Shown: positions 11,184 to 20,710, counted from the first letter of the stretch. The stretch is DNA of 64,000 nt from Plantactinospora sp. KBS50 (GCF_002285795.1 NZ_CP022961.1:2356001-2420000); one strand, 5' to 3'. The notes: generated by a model not told the origin, from the sequence alone. Translations and numbers: made by a program.

Positions 11184-12179
11184 GTGCAGCTGCAGCAGTT
11201 GAGGTACTTCGTGGCGGTCGCAGAAGTGCGACATTTCACCCATGCGGCCGATCTGGTCGGGATCACCCAGCCCTCATTGAGTAAGCAGATTCACGCCCTG
11301 GAGGCCGACCTCGGCGCCCCGTTGTTCGAACGGGTACGCGGCAACATCGGCCTCACCGCGGCCGGCGAGACGCTGTTGCCGCTGGCCAAACGGATCCTCG
11401 CGGACGCCGAGACCGCCCGGGGGCAGGTGCAGGAGCTGGTCGGCGTGCGCCGCGGCCGGGTCCGGCTCGGCGCCACGCCCAGCCTGTGCACCTCGCTGGC
11501 ACCCCCGGTGCTGCGCCGGTTCCACGACCGCCACCCGGAGGTCGACCTGCGGGTCGAGGAGGGCGGCTCGCAGGACCTGGTCCGCGACCTGCTGCGCGGC
11601 GAACTGGACCTGGCCCTGATCATCGAACCGGCCCGCGGCGTGGACCCGGCGCTGCGGTCCGAACCGCTCCTGCGGGAGGGCCTCGTGGTGGCCTCGCTGG
11701 AACCGCTGCCCGCCCCGGCCGGCGGCGGGACCGCTCCACAGACCGCTGTGGCGGGTGCGTCCCGGGCGCCGGCCGGCGGCGCGACGGTGGAGCGGCGGGT
11801 GCGGATCGGCGAGCTGCGCGATCAGCCGATGGTGATGTTCCGCAGCGGCTACGACCTGCGGGACGCCACCCTGGCGGCCTGCCACCGGGCCGGCTTCGAA
11901 CCCCGGCTCGCGGTCGAGGGCGGCGAGATGGACGCGGTGCTGAGCTTCGTGGAGGCCGGGCTCGGCATCGCGCTGGTGCCCGGGATCGTGCTGGCCCGCC
12001 GGCCCCGGGTGCAGGTCACCCAGCTCGCGCCGCCGGGCATCCACCGGACCATCGCGCTGGCCCGGCGCCGGGAGGTGTCGCTCAGCCACGCCGCCCAGGA
12101 GCTGCGGCGTATCCTGCTGGAGTTCGTCCGGGAGAACGCCGAGGCGGGCAACCTGCCCCGCGGCGTCGACGCGTACTAG
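11184..12179 (+). CDS. LysR-family transcriptional regulator, probable regulator of sdhCAB
   Basis: N-terminal winged helix (residues about 1-60, MQLQQLRYFVAVAEVRHFTHAA, then QPSLSKQIHALE) and a periplasmic-binding-protein-like effector domain. 331 residues. An unusual Gly/Ala/Pro-rich insertion lies near residues 175-205. GTG 11184 sits directly behind the T-N11-A dyad. Its position, divergent from sdhC, suggests that it tunes succinate dehydrogenase to a carbon signal. The effector is unknown. Confidence 0.85.
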   Translation: MQLQQLRYFVAVAEVRHFTHAADLVGITQPSLSKQIHALEADLGAPLFERVRGNIGLTAAGETLLPLAKRILADAETARGQVQELVGVRRGRVRLGATPSLCTSLAPPVLRRFHDRHPEVDLRVEEGGSQDLVRDLLRGELDLALIIEPARGVDPALRSEPLLREGLVVASLEPLPAPAGGGTAPQTAVAGASRAPAGGATVERRVRIGELRDQPMVMFRSGYDLRDATLAACHRAGFEPRLAVEGGEMDAVLSFVEAGLGIALVPGIVLARRPRVQVTQLAPPGIHRTIALARRREVSLSHAAQELRRILLEFVRENAEAGNLPRGVDAY

Positions 12180-12197
12180 ATCGTCCCCGGCCGGCCC

Positions 12198-15100
12198 TCA
12201 GCGGCCCTCGGCCTCGTCCATGGCGCGGTAGATCCGCTGCTCGGACACCGGGTACGGGGTGCCGAGCGCCTGGGCGAACACGTTCACCCGCAGCTCCTCG
12301 ATCATCCACCGGATCCGCTGCACCTGCGGATCCGACCGGCGGGCCGGGGCAAGCGTCGCCACCAGATCCGCGTACTCCTTGGCGACCACGGCGATCCGGT
12401 CCTGCTGGGCCTTGTCCCGCTGCGGGTTGCCGGGCAGCCGGTCCAGTCGCCGCTCGATGGCGGTCAGGTAGCGCAGCAGGTCGGGCAGCCGCTCGTACCC
12501 GGCCTCGGTGATGAACCCGGCGTGCACCAGGCCGGTGAGCTGGTTGCGGATGTCGGCCAGCGCGGCCACCACGGCCAGGTTCCGGGTGGCACCGAGGCGC
12601 TGCTCGACCGCGTACGCGGCGGCGAGCACCCGACGTACCCGGTCCATGGTCTCCACGACGGTGTCCACCAGGTCGGCGCGGACCCGCTCGCGCAGCGCGG
12701 CGAAGCCCTCCGCGTCCCAGGCCGGGCCGCCGGCGTCGGCCATCAGCCTGTCGATCGCCGCGCCCGTGGCGTCGGCGATCAGCGGCTGCACCCCGCCGTG
12801 CGGGTTGCGGCTGAGCGCCAGCTTGGCCTCGTTGCTGAGCCGGCCCTGGAGGAACTTCGCCGGCGACGGCACGGTCAGCGCCAGCAGCCGCCGGGTGCCG
12901 GCCCAGTGCGCGGCGTTCCGCTCGGCCTCGGTGTCGAACACCCGGACCCCGACCGTGCCGCCCTCGTCGACCAACCCCGGGTACGCGGTCACCGGGTAGC
13001 CGGCGCGGACCTGCTCCACGGTGCGCGGCAGGGTGCCGATGCTCCACCCGGTGAGCCCGGTCCGGGCCACCTCGGGCGCGGCGGCGGCGACCACCTGACG
13101 TACCCGGGGTCGCAGCTCGCGTTGCAGGGTCGGCAGGTCGCGGCCCTGCGCGACCGGCCTGCCGTCCTCGTCCAGTACCCGGAAGTTCATCCGCAGGTGC
13201 GGCGGCAGCCGGGTCGGGTCCCAGGCGTCCCGCGGCACGGTCACCCCGGTCATCCGGCGCAGCTCGCGGGTCAGCGCGTCCAGCAGCGGTTCGGTTCCCG
13301 GCCGGATGCTCGCCAGCGCCGCGCGGGCGAAGTCGGGCACCGGTACGAAGTTGCGGCGCACCGGCTTGGGCAGCGAGCGGATCAGCGCGATCACCAACTC
13401 CTCGCGCAGGCCCGGCACCTGCCAGTCGAACCCCTCCGCCGGCACCTGGTTGAGCAGCGGCAGCGGGATGTCCACGGTCACCCCGTCGGCGTCGGTGCCC
13501 GGATCGAAGGCGTAGGTCACGGGGAGGCTGACGCCCTCGGCCTGCCACCGGTCCGGGTAGTCGTCCTCGGCCACCCCGCCCCGGCCGGCGTTGATCAGCA
13601 GCTCGCGGGTGAAGGTCAGCAGGTCGGGCCGGTCCCGGCGGGTCTGCTTCCACCAGGCGTCGAAGTGCCGGGCCGAGACCACGTCGGCCGGGATCCGCTG
13701 GTCGTAGAACTCGAACAGGGTCTCGTCGTCGACCAGGATGTCCCGGCGACGGGCCCGGTTCTCCAACTCGGACACCTCGTCCAGCAGCTCCCGGTTCTCG
13801 GCGAAGAAGCGGTGGTGGGTCTGCCAGTCGCCCTCCACCAGGGCGTGCCGGATGAACAGCTCCCGGCACAGCGGCGGGTCGATCCGGCCGAAGTTCACCT
13901 TCCGGGAGGCCACCAGCGGTACGCCGTACAGGGTGACCTTCTCGTACGCCATCACGGCGCCCTGCTTCTTCTCCCAGTGCGGCTCGCTGTAGCTGCGCTT
14001 CACCAGGTGCTGCGCGAGCGGCTCGACCCACTCGGGCTCGATCCGCCCGACCACCCGGCCCCACAGCCGGGAGGTCTCCACCAACTCGGCCGCCATCACC
14101 CAGCGCGGCGGCTTCTTGAACAGCGCCGAGCCGGGGAAGATGCCGAACTTCGCGCCCCGCGCGCCCAGGTACTCGTTCTTGGCCGCGGCGTCCTTGAGCC
14201 CGAGGTGGGACAGCAGCCCGGCCAGCAGCGCCTGGTGCACCCGCGGCGTGTCGATCTCCGCGGGCAGGTCGGCGCCGGGAACCCGCCGGCCGTCGGCCGC
14301 CTCTCCGGCGGCGCCACCACCAGCACCGGCGCCGCCGGGGTCGGCGTCGCGCGCCGGTGGGCGCCGGCCGCGCCGCCCGGCACCCGAATCGGCGGTACGC
14401 AGGGCCTGGCGCACCTGGCTGACGATGTCCTGCCACTCGCGTACCCGCAGGTAGTTGAGGTACTCGGCCCGGCACAGCCGGCGGAACGCGCTGGAGGAGA
14501 GTTCCCGCTGCTGCTCGCGCAGATACCGCCAGAGGTTGAGGAAGGTGACGAAGTCCGACTCCCGGTCGGTGAACCGGGCGTGCGCCTGGTCGGCCTGCGC
14601 CTGCCGGTCCGCCGGCCGTTCCCGCGGGTCCTGGATGGACAGCGCCGCGGCGATCACCACCACCTCGGTGGCGCAGCCCACCCGCTCACCCTCCAGCACC
14701 ATCCTGGCCAGCCGGGGGTCCACCGGAAGCTGCGCCAGCCGGCGGCCCAGCGGGGTCAGCCGGCGGTCGGTGTCGGTGCCCGCCGGGTCGAGCGCGTTCA
14801 GCTCGTGCAGCAGGTTGACCCCGTCGGTGATGTTGCGCCGCTCGGGCGGCTCGACGAACGGGAAGGCGCCGATGTCGCCGAGGCCGATCGCGGTCATCTG
14901 CAGGATCACCGACGCCAGGTTGGTGCGCAGGATCTCCGGGTCGGTGAACTCGGGCCGGGACAGGAAGTCCTGCTCGTCGTAGAGCCGGATGCAGATGCCG
15001 TCCGAGGTACGCCCGCACCGGCCCTTCCGCTGGTTCGCCGACGCCTGCGAGATCGGCTCGATGGGCAGCCGCTGCACCTTGAGCCGGTTGCTGTAGCGGG

Positions 15101-16427
15101 AAATCCGCGCGGTGCCGGGGTCGACGACGTACTTGATGCCGGGCACCGTCAGCGAGGTCTCGGCCACGTTGGTGGCCAGCACCACCCGGCGGCTGGAGTG
15201 CGACTGGAAGACCCGGTGCTGCTCGGCGGTGGACAGCCGGGCGTACAGCGGCAGGATCTCGGTGCCGCGCAGCGCCGGCGCCCGCGCCACCAGCTTGCCG
15301 AGCGCGTCCGCGGTGTCCCGGATCTCCCGCTCCCCGCTGAGGAAGACCAGGACGTCGCCGGGACCCTCCGCCGCCAGTTCCTCGACCGCGTCGCCGATGG
15401 CCTGGATCTGGTCCCGGACCGTGTCGGTGTCCTCGTCGTCCCCGGCCGCCTCCACCAACGGCCGGTACCGCACCTGCACCGGGTACGTCCGGCCGGAGAC
15501 CTCCACGATCGGCGCCGGGGTGGGCTCGCCGCCGCGCGGGTCCGGGGCGGCGAAGTGCCGGGCGAACCGTTCCGGGTCGATGGTGGCCGAGGTGATGATC
15601 ACCTTGAGGTCGGGGCGGGCGGGCAGCAGCTGTTTCAGGTAGCCGAGAATGAAGTCGATGTTCAGGCTGCGCTCGTGCGCCTCGTCGATGATCAGCGTGT
15701 CGTACTGCCGGAGCATCCGGTCGTGCTGCAACTCGGTCAGCAGGATGCCGTCGGTCATCAGCTTGACCAGCGTCCGGTCGCCCACCCGGTCGGTGAACCG
15801 GACCTTGTACCCGACCACCTCGCCCAGTTCGGTGTCGAGTTCGGCGGCGATCCGGTCGGCGACGGTGCGGGCGGCCAGCCGGCGCGGCTGGGTGTGCCCG
15901 ATCCGGCCGCGCACCCCGCGTCCCAGCTCCAGGCAGATCTTCGGCAGCTGGGTGGTCTTCCCGGATCCCGTCTCACCGGCCACGATCACGACCTGGTGGT
16001 CGCGGATCGCCGCGGCGATCTCCGCCCGGCGCTCGCTCACCGGCAGCTCGGCCGGGTACCTGACCACGGGCACCGACTCCCGGCGGGCGGCCAGCCGGGA
16101 CTCGGCCGCCGCCACGTCGGCGGCGATCTGCGCCATGGTGTGTTCCCGGCGGCGCGGGTCCCGGATCCGGCGGGTGCCGTCGAGCCGGCGGGAGATCCGG
16201 CGCTGGTCGGCGTGGCCCAACTCGGCGATCCGGGCGGCCAACCCGGCGGCCGGGTCCCGGCCGGTGTCCGGGTCCTGGGCGGTGTCCGGGTCCTGGGCGG
16301 TGTCCGGGTCCTGGGCGGTGTCCGGGTTCTGCGTAATGGGCTGGTCCTGCGCGTCGGGGGAGTCCGACGCGTCGCGGGAGTCGAGCGCGTCGGGGGAGTT
16401 CAACGCGCCGGGCGGTGTCGTCTGCAT
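12198..16427 (-). CDS. hrpA: ATP-dependent RNA helicase HrpA
   Basis: Large DEAH-box helicase, 1409 residues. Visible elements are Walker A GETGSGKTTQLPK, the DEAH motif IIDEAHERSLN, motif III SATID, motif VI QRKGRCGR, and then the HA2/OB region and the long HrpA-specific C-terminus. HrpA proteins act on mRNA and ribosome-associated RNA. I chose ATG 16427 (MQTTPPGALN); upstream codons to 16649 have no family similarity and overlap the divergent deaminase gene. The N-terminal tail carries a DPDTAQ tandem repeat, and another Gly/Ala-rich linker lies just before the LPAEIDTPR segment. Confidence 0.93.
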   Translation of the reverse strand: MQTTPPGALNSPDALDSRDASDSPDAQDQPITQNPDTAQDPDTAQDPDTAQDPDTGRDPAAGLAARIAELGHADQRRISRRLDGTRRIRDPRRREHTMAQIAADVAAAESRLAARRESVPVVRYPAELPVSERRAEIAAAIRDHQVVIVAGETGSGKTTQLPKICLELGRGVRGRIGHTQPRRLAARTVADRIAAELDTELGEVVGYKVRFTDRVGDRTLVKLMTDGILLTELQHDRMLRQYDTLIIDEAHERSLNIDFILGYLKQLLPARPDLKVIITSATIDPERFARHFAAPDPRGGEPTPAPIVEVSGRTYPVQVRYRPLVEAAGDDEDTDTVRDQIQAIGDAVEELAAEGPGDVLVFLSGEREIRDTADALGKLVARAPALRGTEILPLYARLSTAEQHRVFQSHSSRRVVLATNVAETSLTVPGIKYVVDPGTARISRYSNRLKVQRLPIEPISQASANQRKGRCGRTSDGICIRLYDEQDFLSRPEFTDPEILRTNLASVILQMTAIGLGDIGAFPFVEPPERRNITDGVNLLHELNALDPAGTDTDRRLTPLGRRLAQLPVDPRLARMVLEGERVGCATEVVVIAAALSIQDPRERPADRQAQADQAHARFTDRESDFVTFLNLWRYLREQQRELSSSAFRRLCRAEYLNYLRVREWQDIVSQVRQALRTADSGAGRRGRRPPARDADPGGAGAGGGAAGEAADGRRVPGADLPAEIDTPRVHQALLAGLLSHLGLKDAAAKNEYLGARGAKFGIFPGSALFKKPPRWVMAAELVETSRLWGRVVGRIEPEWVEPLAQHLVKRSYSEPHWEKKQGAVMAYEKVTLYGVPLVASRKVNFGRIDPPLCRELFIRHALVEGDWQTHHRFFAENRELLDEVSELENRARRRDILVDDETLFEFYDQRIPADVVSARHFDAWWKQTRRDRPDLLTFTRELLINAGRGGVAEDDYPDRWQAEGVSLPVTYAFDPGTDADGVTVDIPLPLLNQVPAEGFDWQVPGLREELVIALIRSLPKPVRRNFVPVPDFARAALASIRPGTEPLLDALTRELRRMTGVTVPRDAWDPTRLPPHLRMNFRVLDEDGRPVAQGRDLPTLQRELRPRVRQVVAAAAPEVARTGLTGWSIGTLPRTVEQVRAGYPVTAYPGLVDEGGTVGVRVFDTEAERNAAHWAGTRRLLALTVPSPAKFLQGRLSNEAKLALSRNPHGGVQPLIADATGAAIDRLMADAGGPAWDAEGFAALRERVRADLVDTVVETMDRVRRVLAAAYAVEQRLGATRNLAVVAALADIRNQLTGLVHAGFITEAGYERLPDLLRYLTAIERRLDRLPGNPQRDKAQQDRIAVVAKEYADLVATLAPARRSDPQVQRIRWMIEELRVNVFAQALGTPYPVSEQRIYRAMDEAEGR
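16263..16330. repeat. 18-bp in-frame tandem repeat inside hrpA
   Basis: GGTGTCCGGGTCCTGGGC is repeated three times (16263-16280, 16281-16298, 16299-16316), with a partial fourth unit. On the minus strand it encodes the hexapeptide repeat DPDTAQ in the disordered N-terminal tail of HrpA. Identical units suggest recent slippage. Confidence 0.85.
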
Positions 16428-16574
16428 GTCGTCGCCAAGGATAGGCACTCCACCCGTACGGCTGCCGATGGTTATCGCCCCGGTGCCGGCGCGGCGGTCC
16501 GGCCCCGGGCGCCCACTACCATCTGATCTTGCCGGGTGGGCCGGCGTGCGGTCCGAAACCGATCGGGAGGGACC

Positions 16575-17000
16575 ATGGAGTTGACCGAGCGGGCGCTCAT
16601 CCAGGCGGCCGCCGCGGTGGCCCGACTGCGCCGGCACGGCGACCGGCACACGGTCGCGGCCGCCGTGCTCTCCCCGGACGGCCGCGTCTTCACCGGCGTG
16701 GACGTCCGGCGCGGCGGCGGCCCTGCGGGGATCGCCGGTGCCGAGCGCGCCGCCGGCTCCGCGGCCGATGTCGGCGGCGCCTGCGCCGAGGTGGTGGCGG
16801 TGGGCACGGCGGCCACCCAGGGGGTGCGCGAGCTGCGCACGATCGTGACGGTGGGGGACCGCGGCCGGCAGGTGCGGGAGCCGTGCGCCGACTGCCGCCG
16901 GCTGCTGGCCGAGCTGTTCCCGGACCTCCGGATCATCCTCGGCACGCCGGAGGAGCCGTACGTGATGACCGTCGCCGAGTTGTCGGTACGACAGCCGTGA
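16575..17000 (+). CDS. Cytidine deaminase-family protein
   Basis: Zinc-dependent deaminase fold, 141 residues. The catalytic/zinc signature is CAEVVAV (Cys ligand and proton-shuttle Glu), followed by PCADCRRLL with two more Cys ligands. This is the all-Cys arrangement of tetrameric cytidine and blasticidin-S deaminases. The residue before CAE is Ala within GGA rather than the usual Asn-hydrophobic context, so the substrate may not be cytidine. ATG 16575 follows GGGAGGG. Divergent from hrpA. Confidence 0.8.
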   Translation: MELTERALIQAAAAVARLRRHGDRHTVAAAVLSPDGRVFTGVDVRRGGGPAGIAGAERAAGSAADVGGACAEVVAVGTAATQGVRELRTIVTVGDRGRQVREPCADCRRLLAELFPDLRIILGTPEEPYVMTVAELSVRQP

Positions 17001-17108
17001 GCATAACCGAAACCGCCGAGACTGGGAAAATTACTCCACTTATCCCCTAAATACCGCAAACCGCGCTATCTACTCGTTGTCGACACAGTCGGTACGGGGG
17101 GAGCGCTC

Positions 17109-19409
17109 ATGACATCCCGACGGCAACTCATCCTGGGCGGGCTGGCCGGCGGTGCCGCCGTACTGCTGCCCGGTGTGCCCGGCGCGGCGGCCGGCCGGTC
17201 CGGCGCGGCCGGCCGGCCGTCCGGATGGGCCGGCCCCGCGCTGCTCCGCTCCCCGGACATCGCGACCCGGACCGACCCGGCCGAGCCGGCACCCCTGCTG
17301 GACCCGAACACCATCCCCAAGTACGTCACCCCGCTGCCGATCCTGCGGCCCATGCCCAGGGTCGGGTCCACCGCCGGGATCGACGAGTACCAGATCGGCG
17401 CCCGGCAGATCCGCCAGCAGGTCCTCCCCGCCGGCCTGCCCGGCACGACGGTCTGGGCGTACGGATCGGCGCCGCACCCCGGCACGTTCGGCTGGCCGGC
17501 GCCCACCATCGAGGCCCGGGTGGGCCAGCCGGTACGGGTCACCTGGATCAACCAGCTCGTCGACGGCGACGGTCGCTACCTGCCCCCCATCCTGCCGGTG
17601 GACCCGACGCTGCACTGGGCCAACCCGGGCGGTGGGATCCAGGGCCGGGACGCCATGCCGGGGCACACCATGACCGACGCCGGGGCGATGGCGGGCGCGG
17701 GGGCGATGACCGGAGACGCGGGTCCGGCCGGTGGTGTGGCCCGCTACGCCGGCCCGGTGCCGCTGGTCACCCACGTACACGGCCTGCTCGCCGAGCCGGA
17801 CTGCGACGGCTACCCGGAGGCCTGGTACCTGCCGGACGCCCGGGACATTCCCGCCGGGTTCGCCCGGGTGGGCAGCTGGTACGACCGGCACGCCGAGGCC
17901 GCCCACGACCGGGACGGCGCACGCTGGCGACCGGGCACGGCCACCTGCCGGTACGGCAACGAGCAGGAGGCCGGCACGCAGTGGTACCACGATCACGCGC
18001 TGGGCATCACCCGGCTGACCAACTACGCCGGACTGAGCGGGTTCTACCTGCTGCGCGGCGGGGACCGGGACCTGCCGGCCGGAGTGCTGCCCGGTCCGGG
18101 GCCGTCCGGTCCGTCGCGGTCCGGTGCGTCGTCCTCCGATCCTGCCTCCTCCGGTGCGTCGTCCTCCGGTGCGTCGTCCTCCGGCGCGTCGTCCTCCGGC
18201 GGGCCGGACGAGATCCCGATGGTGATCCAGGACCGGTCCTTCCGGGTCGACGGTTCCCTCTTCTATCCCGACCGCAGCACCATGGGATCCGGTGCGCCTG
18301 CGGCCGTACCACCGATCTGGGTGCCCGGCTTCAACGGCAACACCATGGTGGTCAACGGTGCCACCTGGCCGGTGCTGCGGGTGGGGCGGCGCCGGTACCG
18401 GTTCCGGCTGTTGAACGCCTGCAACGGGCGCACGCTGATGCTGGCGGTCGCCGGCCACCCGACCGCCCGGCCGGCCCGGACCGCCGTGCCGATCTGGCAG
18501 ATCGGCGCGGACAACGGATTCCTGGCGGCCCCGGTCCCGCTCGACCGGGTGCTGCTCGCCCCCGGCCAGCGGGCCGACATCATCGTGGACTTCGCCCGCG
18601 TACCGGAGGGAACGTCCCTGTACCTGGTGAACGAGGCCCCCGACGCGGCGTTCGACGGCAACCCGCGGAGCGCGCCGGCCGACCCCGGGACCACCGGGCA
18701 GGTGCTGAAGCTCGTGGTGGGTGGCGCCGATCGGGCGGACCGTAGCGTACCGCCCGACCAGCTCAGCCTGCCGGCGCTCGCGGCGGTCGGCCCGGCCCGG
18801 CGGACCCGGCGGCTGGTGCTGGCCGGGCACGGCGCGCCCGGTGCGCATCCGAGCGCCTTCCTGCTCGGCACCCTGGACGAGCAGGGCCGGGAACGGCCGC
18901 TGCACTTCGGCGAGCGGGTCACCGAGACCCCGGTGGCGGGCGAGGCGGAGATCTGGGAGGTGCACAACCACACGCCGGACGCGCACCCCATCCACCTGCA
19001 CGGCGTGCACTTCCGGCTGGCCGGGCGCGGTCGCGACGGCACCCTGCCGGCGCGGCCGCAGGAGCGCGGCCCGCTGGACACCGTGCTGGTGCATCCGGGT
19101 GAGGTGACCCGGATCCTGGCCCGGTTCACCATTGCGGGCCGGTTCGTCTGGCACTGCCACAACCTCGAACACGAGGACAACGACATGATGCGCCCGACGG
19201 AGGTGCTGCCCCGGGGCGCGACGCCGTCCGGCGACGGCGGCCGGCCCGGCCCGGACGCCGGCCGGCTCGGGGTGGCCGGGGCGGTGACCCTGGGCGCGGG
19301 CGTGGCCGGGCTGGCGGCGCTGGCCCGGCGTCGCCGGGCCGGCGGATCCTCCCCGCTCGGTCCGCCGCCAGCCACCGGCGCCGGTATCGACGAGGTGGCT
19401 GGCGGCTGA
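17109..19409 (+). CDS. Secreted multicopper oxidase (CotA/laccase-like) with C-terminal anchor
   Basis: Oxidises phenolic or metal substrates and reduces O2 to water. The N-terminus (TSRRQLILGGLAGG) is a twin-arginine-like signal. All four copper motifs are visible: THVHG, WYHDH, HPIHLHG and WHCHNLEHE followed by an axial Met. 766 residues, longer than usual because of a repetitive Ser/Ala/Gly linker near residues 338-362 and a C-terminal hydrophobic helix with basic tail (AALARRRRAGG), which probably anchors it to the membrane. ATG 17109 follows a GGGGGGAG site. No copper chaperone is adjacent. Confidence 0.92.
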   Translation: MTSRRQLILGGLAGGAAVLLPGVPGAAAGRSGAAGRPSGWAGPALLRSPDIATRTDPAEPAPLLDPNTIPKYVTPLPILRPMPRVGSTAGIDEYQIGARQIRQQVLPAGLPGTTVWAYGSAPHPGTFGWPAPTIEARVGQPVRVTWINQLVDGDGRYLPPILPVDPTLHWANPGGGIQGRDAMPGHTMTDAGAMAGAGAMTGDAGPAGGVARYAGPVPLVTHVHGLLAEPDCDGYPEAWYLPDARDIPAGFARVGSWYDRHAEAAHDRDGARWRPGTATCRYGNEQEAGTQWYHDHALGITRLTNYAGLSGFYLLRGGDRDLPAGVLPGPGPSGPSRSGASSSDPASSGASSSGASSSGASSSGGPDEIPMVIQDRSFRVDGSLFYPDRSTMGSGAPAAVPPIWVPGFNGNTMVVNGATWPVLRVGRRRYRFRLLNACNGRTLMLAVAGHPTARPARTAVPIWQIGADNGFLAAPVPLDRVLLAPGQRADIIVDFARVPEGTSLYLVNEAPDAAFDGNPRSAPADPGTTGQVLKLVVGGADRADRSVPPDQLSLPALAAVGPARRTRRLVLAGHGAPGAHPSAFLLGTLDEQGRERPLHFGERVTETPVAGEAEIWEVHNHTPDAHPIHLHGVHFRLAGRGRDGTLPARPQERGPLDTVLVHPGEVTRILARFTIAGRFVWHCHNLEHEDNDMMRPTEVLPRGATPSGDGGRPGPDAGRLGVAGAVTLGAGVAGLAALARRRRAGGSSPLGPPPATGAGIDEVAGG
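18119..18202. repeat. 15-bp tandem repeat inside the multicopper oxidase gene
   Basis: Units of TCCGGTGCGTCGTCC and close variants are repeated about five times in frame and encode SSGAS-type linker residues between copper domains. No frame is broken. Confidence 0.75.
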
Positions 19410-19430
19410 CCCGACGGCGTTGCCGGAACC

Positions 19431-20084
19431 TCAGGCGGCGGTGGACCAGATGGCCCGGAACGAGGCGGCCTCCCCGGCGAGCCAGCGCTCCACCTGGTCG
19501 GGCCGACCGGTAGGTGTGGTCCGGTGTGCCACCCCGCGTCGCACGTCCACCAGGATCGGGGTGGCGTGCGGCAGGACCTGGTCGGCGTACCGGTTCATCA
19601 GGTGCAGCGTGGCCAGGACGGCCTCGTCGCTCGGTGGGGCCTCGTCGAAGTGCAACCGGACCGCCTCGGCCGTCCCGTCGGCGTACCGGAGTCCGAACTG
19701 GGGATTGATCTTCACTGGCAGGTCGCCGACCATGCCGATGGCGTCCCGGGTCTGCGCCAGGTCCACCCGGTCGGGGTCGCCGAGGGAGTGCAGGTAGGCC
19801 ACGGCGCCGGGCACCAACGCCTCGTACAGCGGGCGCCAGCGGGGCTTGACCTGATCGGCGATCTGGGCGAGATGCCGGCCGCCGGTGCGGAACGCGATGT
19901 CCGCCTTGAGGGCCTTCACGAGCTGGCCGTGCGGGTTGAATCCGGAGCCGCTGGCGCGCTGCTTGCGCAGACCGCCGACGAAGGTCGCCTTGGCCGGGCC
20001 GGTGCGGTCGACGTACCGGGTGAAGCCGAGCAGTGTCGCGTACGGAGGGGGCGTCGTAGGGGCGGTGGCAGCAGGCGCGGTCAC
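19431..20084 (-). CDS. Unrecognised actinobacterial protein, 217 residues
   Basis: I do not recognise a family. The protein is soluble, without signal or membrane segments, and begins with a Pro/Ala/Thr-rich tail followed by ATLLGFTRYVDRTGPAK. It has a well-behaved actinobacterial codon pattern, and GTG 20084 lies behind GGGAGGA, so it is a genuine gene. It is convergent with the multicopper oxidase gene (22-bp gap). Its upstream region ends where the mobile region starts, so it may mark the edge of conserved chromosome. Confidence 0.7.
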   Translation of the reverse strand: MTAPAATAPTTPPPYATLLGFTRYVDRTGPAKATFVGGLRKQRASGSGFNPHGQLVKALKADIAFRTGGRHLAQIADQVKPRWRPLYEALVPGAVAYLHSLGDPDRVDLAQTRDAIGMVGDLPVKINPQFGLRYADGTAEAVRLHFDEAPPSDEAVLATLHLMNRYADQVLPHATPILVDVRRGVAHRTTPTGRPDQVERWLAGEAASFRAIWSTAA

Positions 20085-20191
20085 GGCTGTCCTCCCAGTT
20101 CAAGACCAATATTCGTACATACATTCTAATCGAGGATGGCCGTTCCGCCCAGCGAATCTCGGGGCGTTGTCCCTGTCGCGTCCGCGCGAAC

Positions 20192-20247
20192 CTTGTGGAG
20201 TCCGGATCTATGTTGTGGACGATCTTGTGGAGTCCGGATCTACCTTG
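20192..20247. repeat. Direct repeats upstream of mobC: candidate transposon left end or oriT
   Basis: CTTGTGGAGTCCGGATCTA occurs at 20192-20210 and 20224-20242 (32-bp period). Related GTTGTGGAC and CTTGTGGGG units lie at 20211 and 20243. The core GTCCGGAnCTA resembles the GTCCGGACnTA repeats at 26750, 32891 and 32967. Periodic sites suit TnsB binding at a Tn7-like end. A relaxosome-protein binding site in an oriT is the alternative, because mobC follows at 20295. Confidence 0.6.
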
Positions 20248-20294
20248 TGGGGCGCACAAGAGCAGGCATCGACGATGGTGCAGAATCCCTCGGC

Positions 20295-20710
20295 GTGAGT
20301 GTCGATCTTCCGGGCGAGTCGCCGGCGGTGCCGGCTCGTAACCGGGTACGGGTGCCGGCTGGGCGGTCGTACAGCGTGAACGTTCGGCTGACCGCTGAGA
20401 ACTGCGTGATGTGGCGGCGGCTGCGGCGCGGGTGGGGCTGACGCCGACCGGATACACCGGAGAGGTCGCGGTCGCTGCTGCCCGTGGTGGCGTTGAGACG
20501 GCGGCGACTGGTCCGAGCCGGGCTGAGCTGGCGCGGGTGCAGCGGGATCTGTTCGCCGCCCGCACGGCGCTGGTTTGTGCCGCCGATGCGCTCGACGTCG
20601 GGCGGGCTCCGTCGACCGGGGGTGACGTCGCGGCTTGCGCTGCCGTGGTGGCGCGGCTGGACGCGGTGGCCGAACGGCTGCGCGGGCTCCATCGACGGGT
20701 TGCAGCGTGA
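20295..20710 (+). pseudogene. mobC: mobC-like relaxosome protein, frameshifted
   Basis: From GTG 20295 the product begins VSVDLPGESPAVPARN and reaches SVNVRLTAEN, the opening of the ribbon-helix-helix DNA-binding region. It then leaves frame near 20403-20408. The rest (AAAAARVGLTPTGYTGEVAVAAARG and onward to the stop at 20708-20710) is in another frame. The two halves together make a normal MobC-like accessory protein that would bind oriT with the relaxase. The stop overlaps the relaxase GTG as GTGA. A sequencing error could also explain the frame change. Confidence 0.65.

Noticed and set aside
12522-16526. 1334-codon plus-strand frame opposite hrpA
   Set aside because: Shadow of the helicase gene, whose motifs are clear on the minus strand.
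17109-19409. Biosynthetic gene cluster marker (phenoxazinone-synthase-like oxidase)
   Set aside because: No biosynthetic partner genes nearby; the copper motifs are common to all laccase-type oxidases.
20192-20247. CRISPR array
   Set aside because: Only two full repeats with a 13-bp spacer and no cas genes anywhere in the window.
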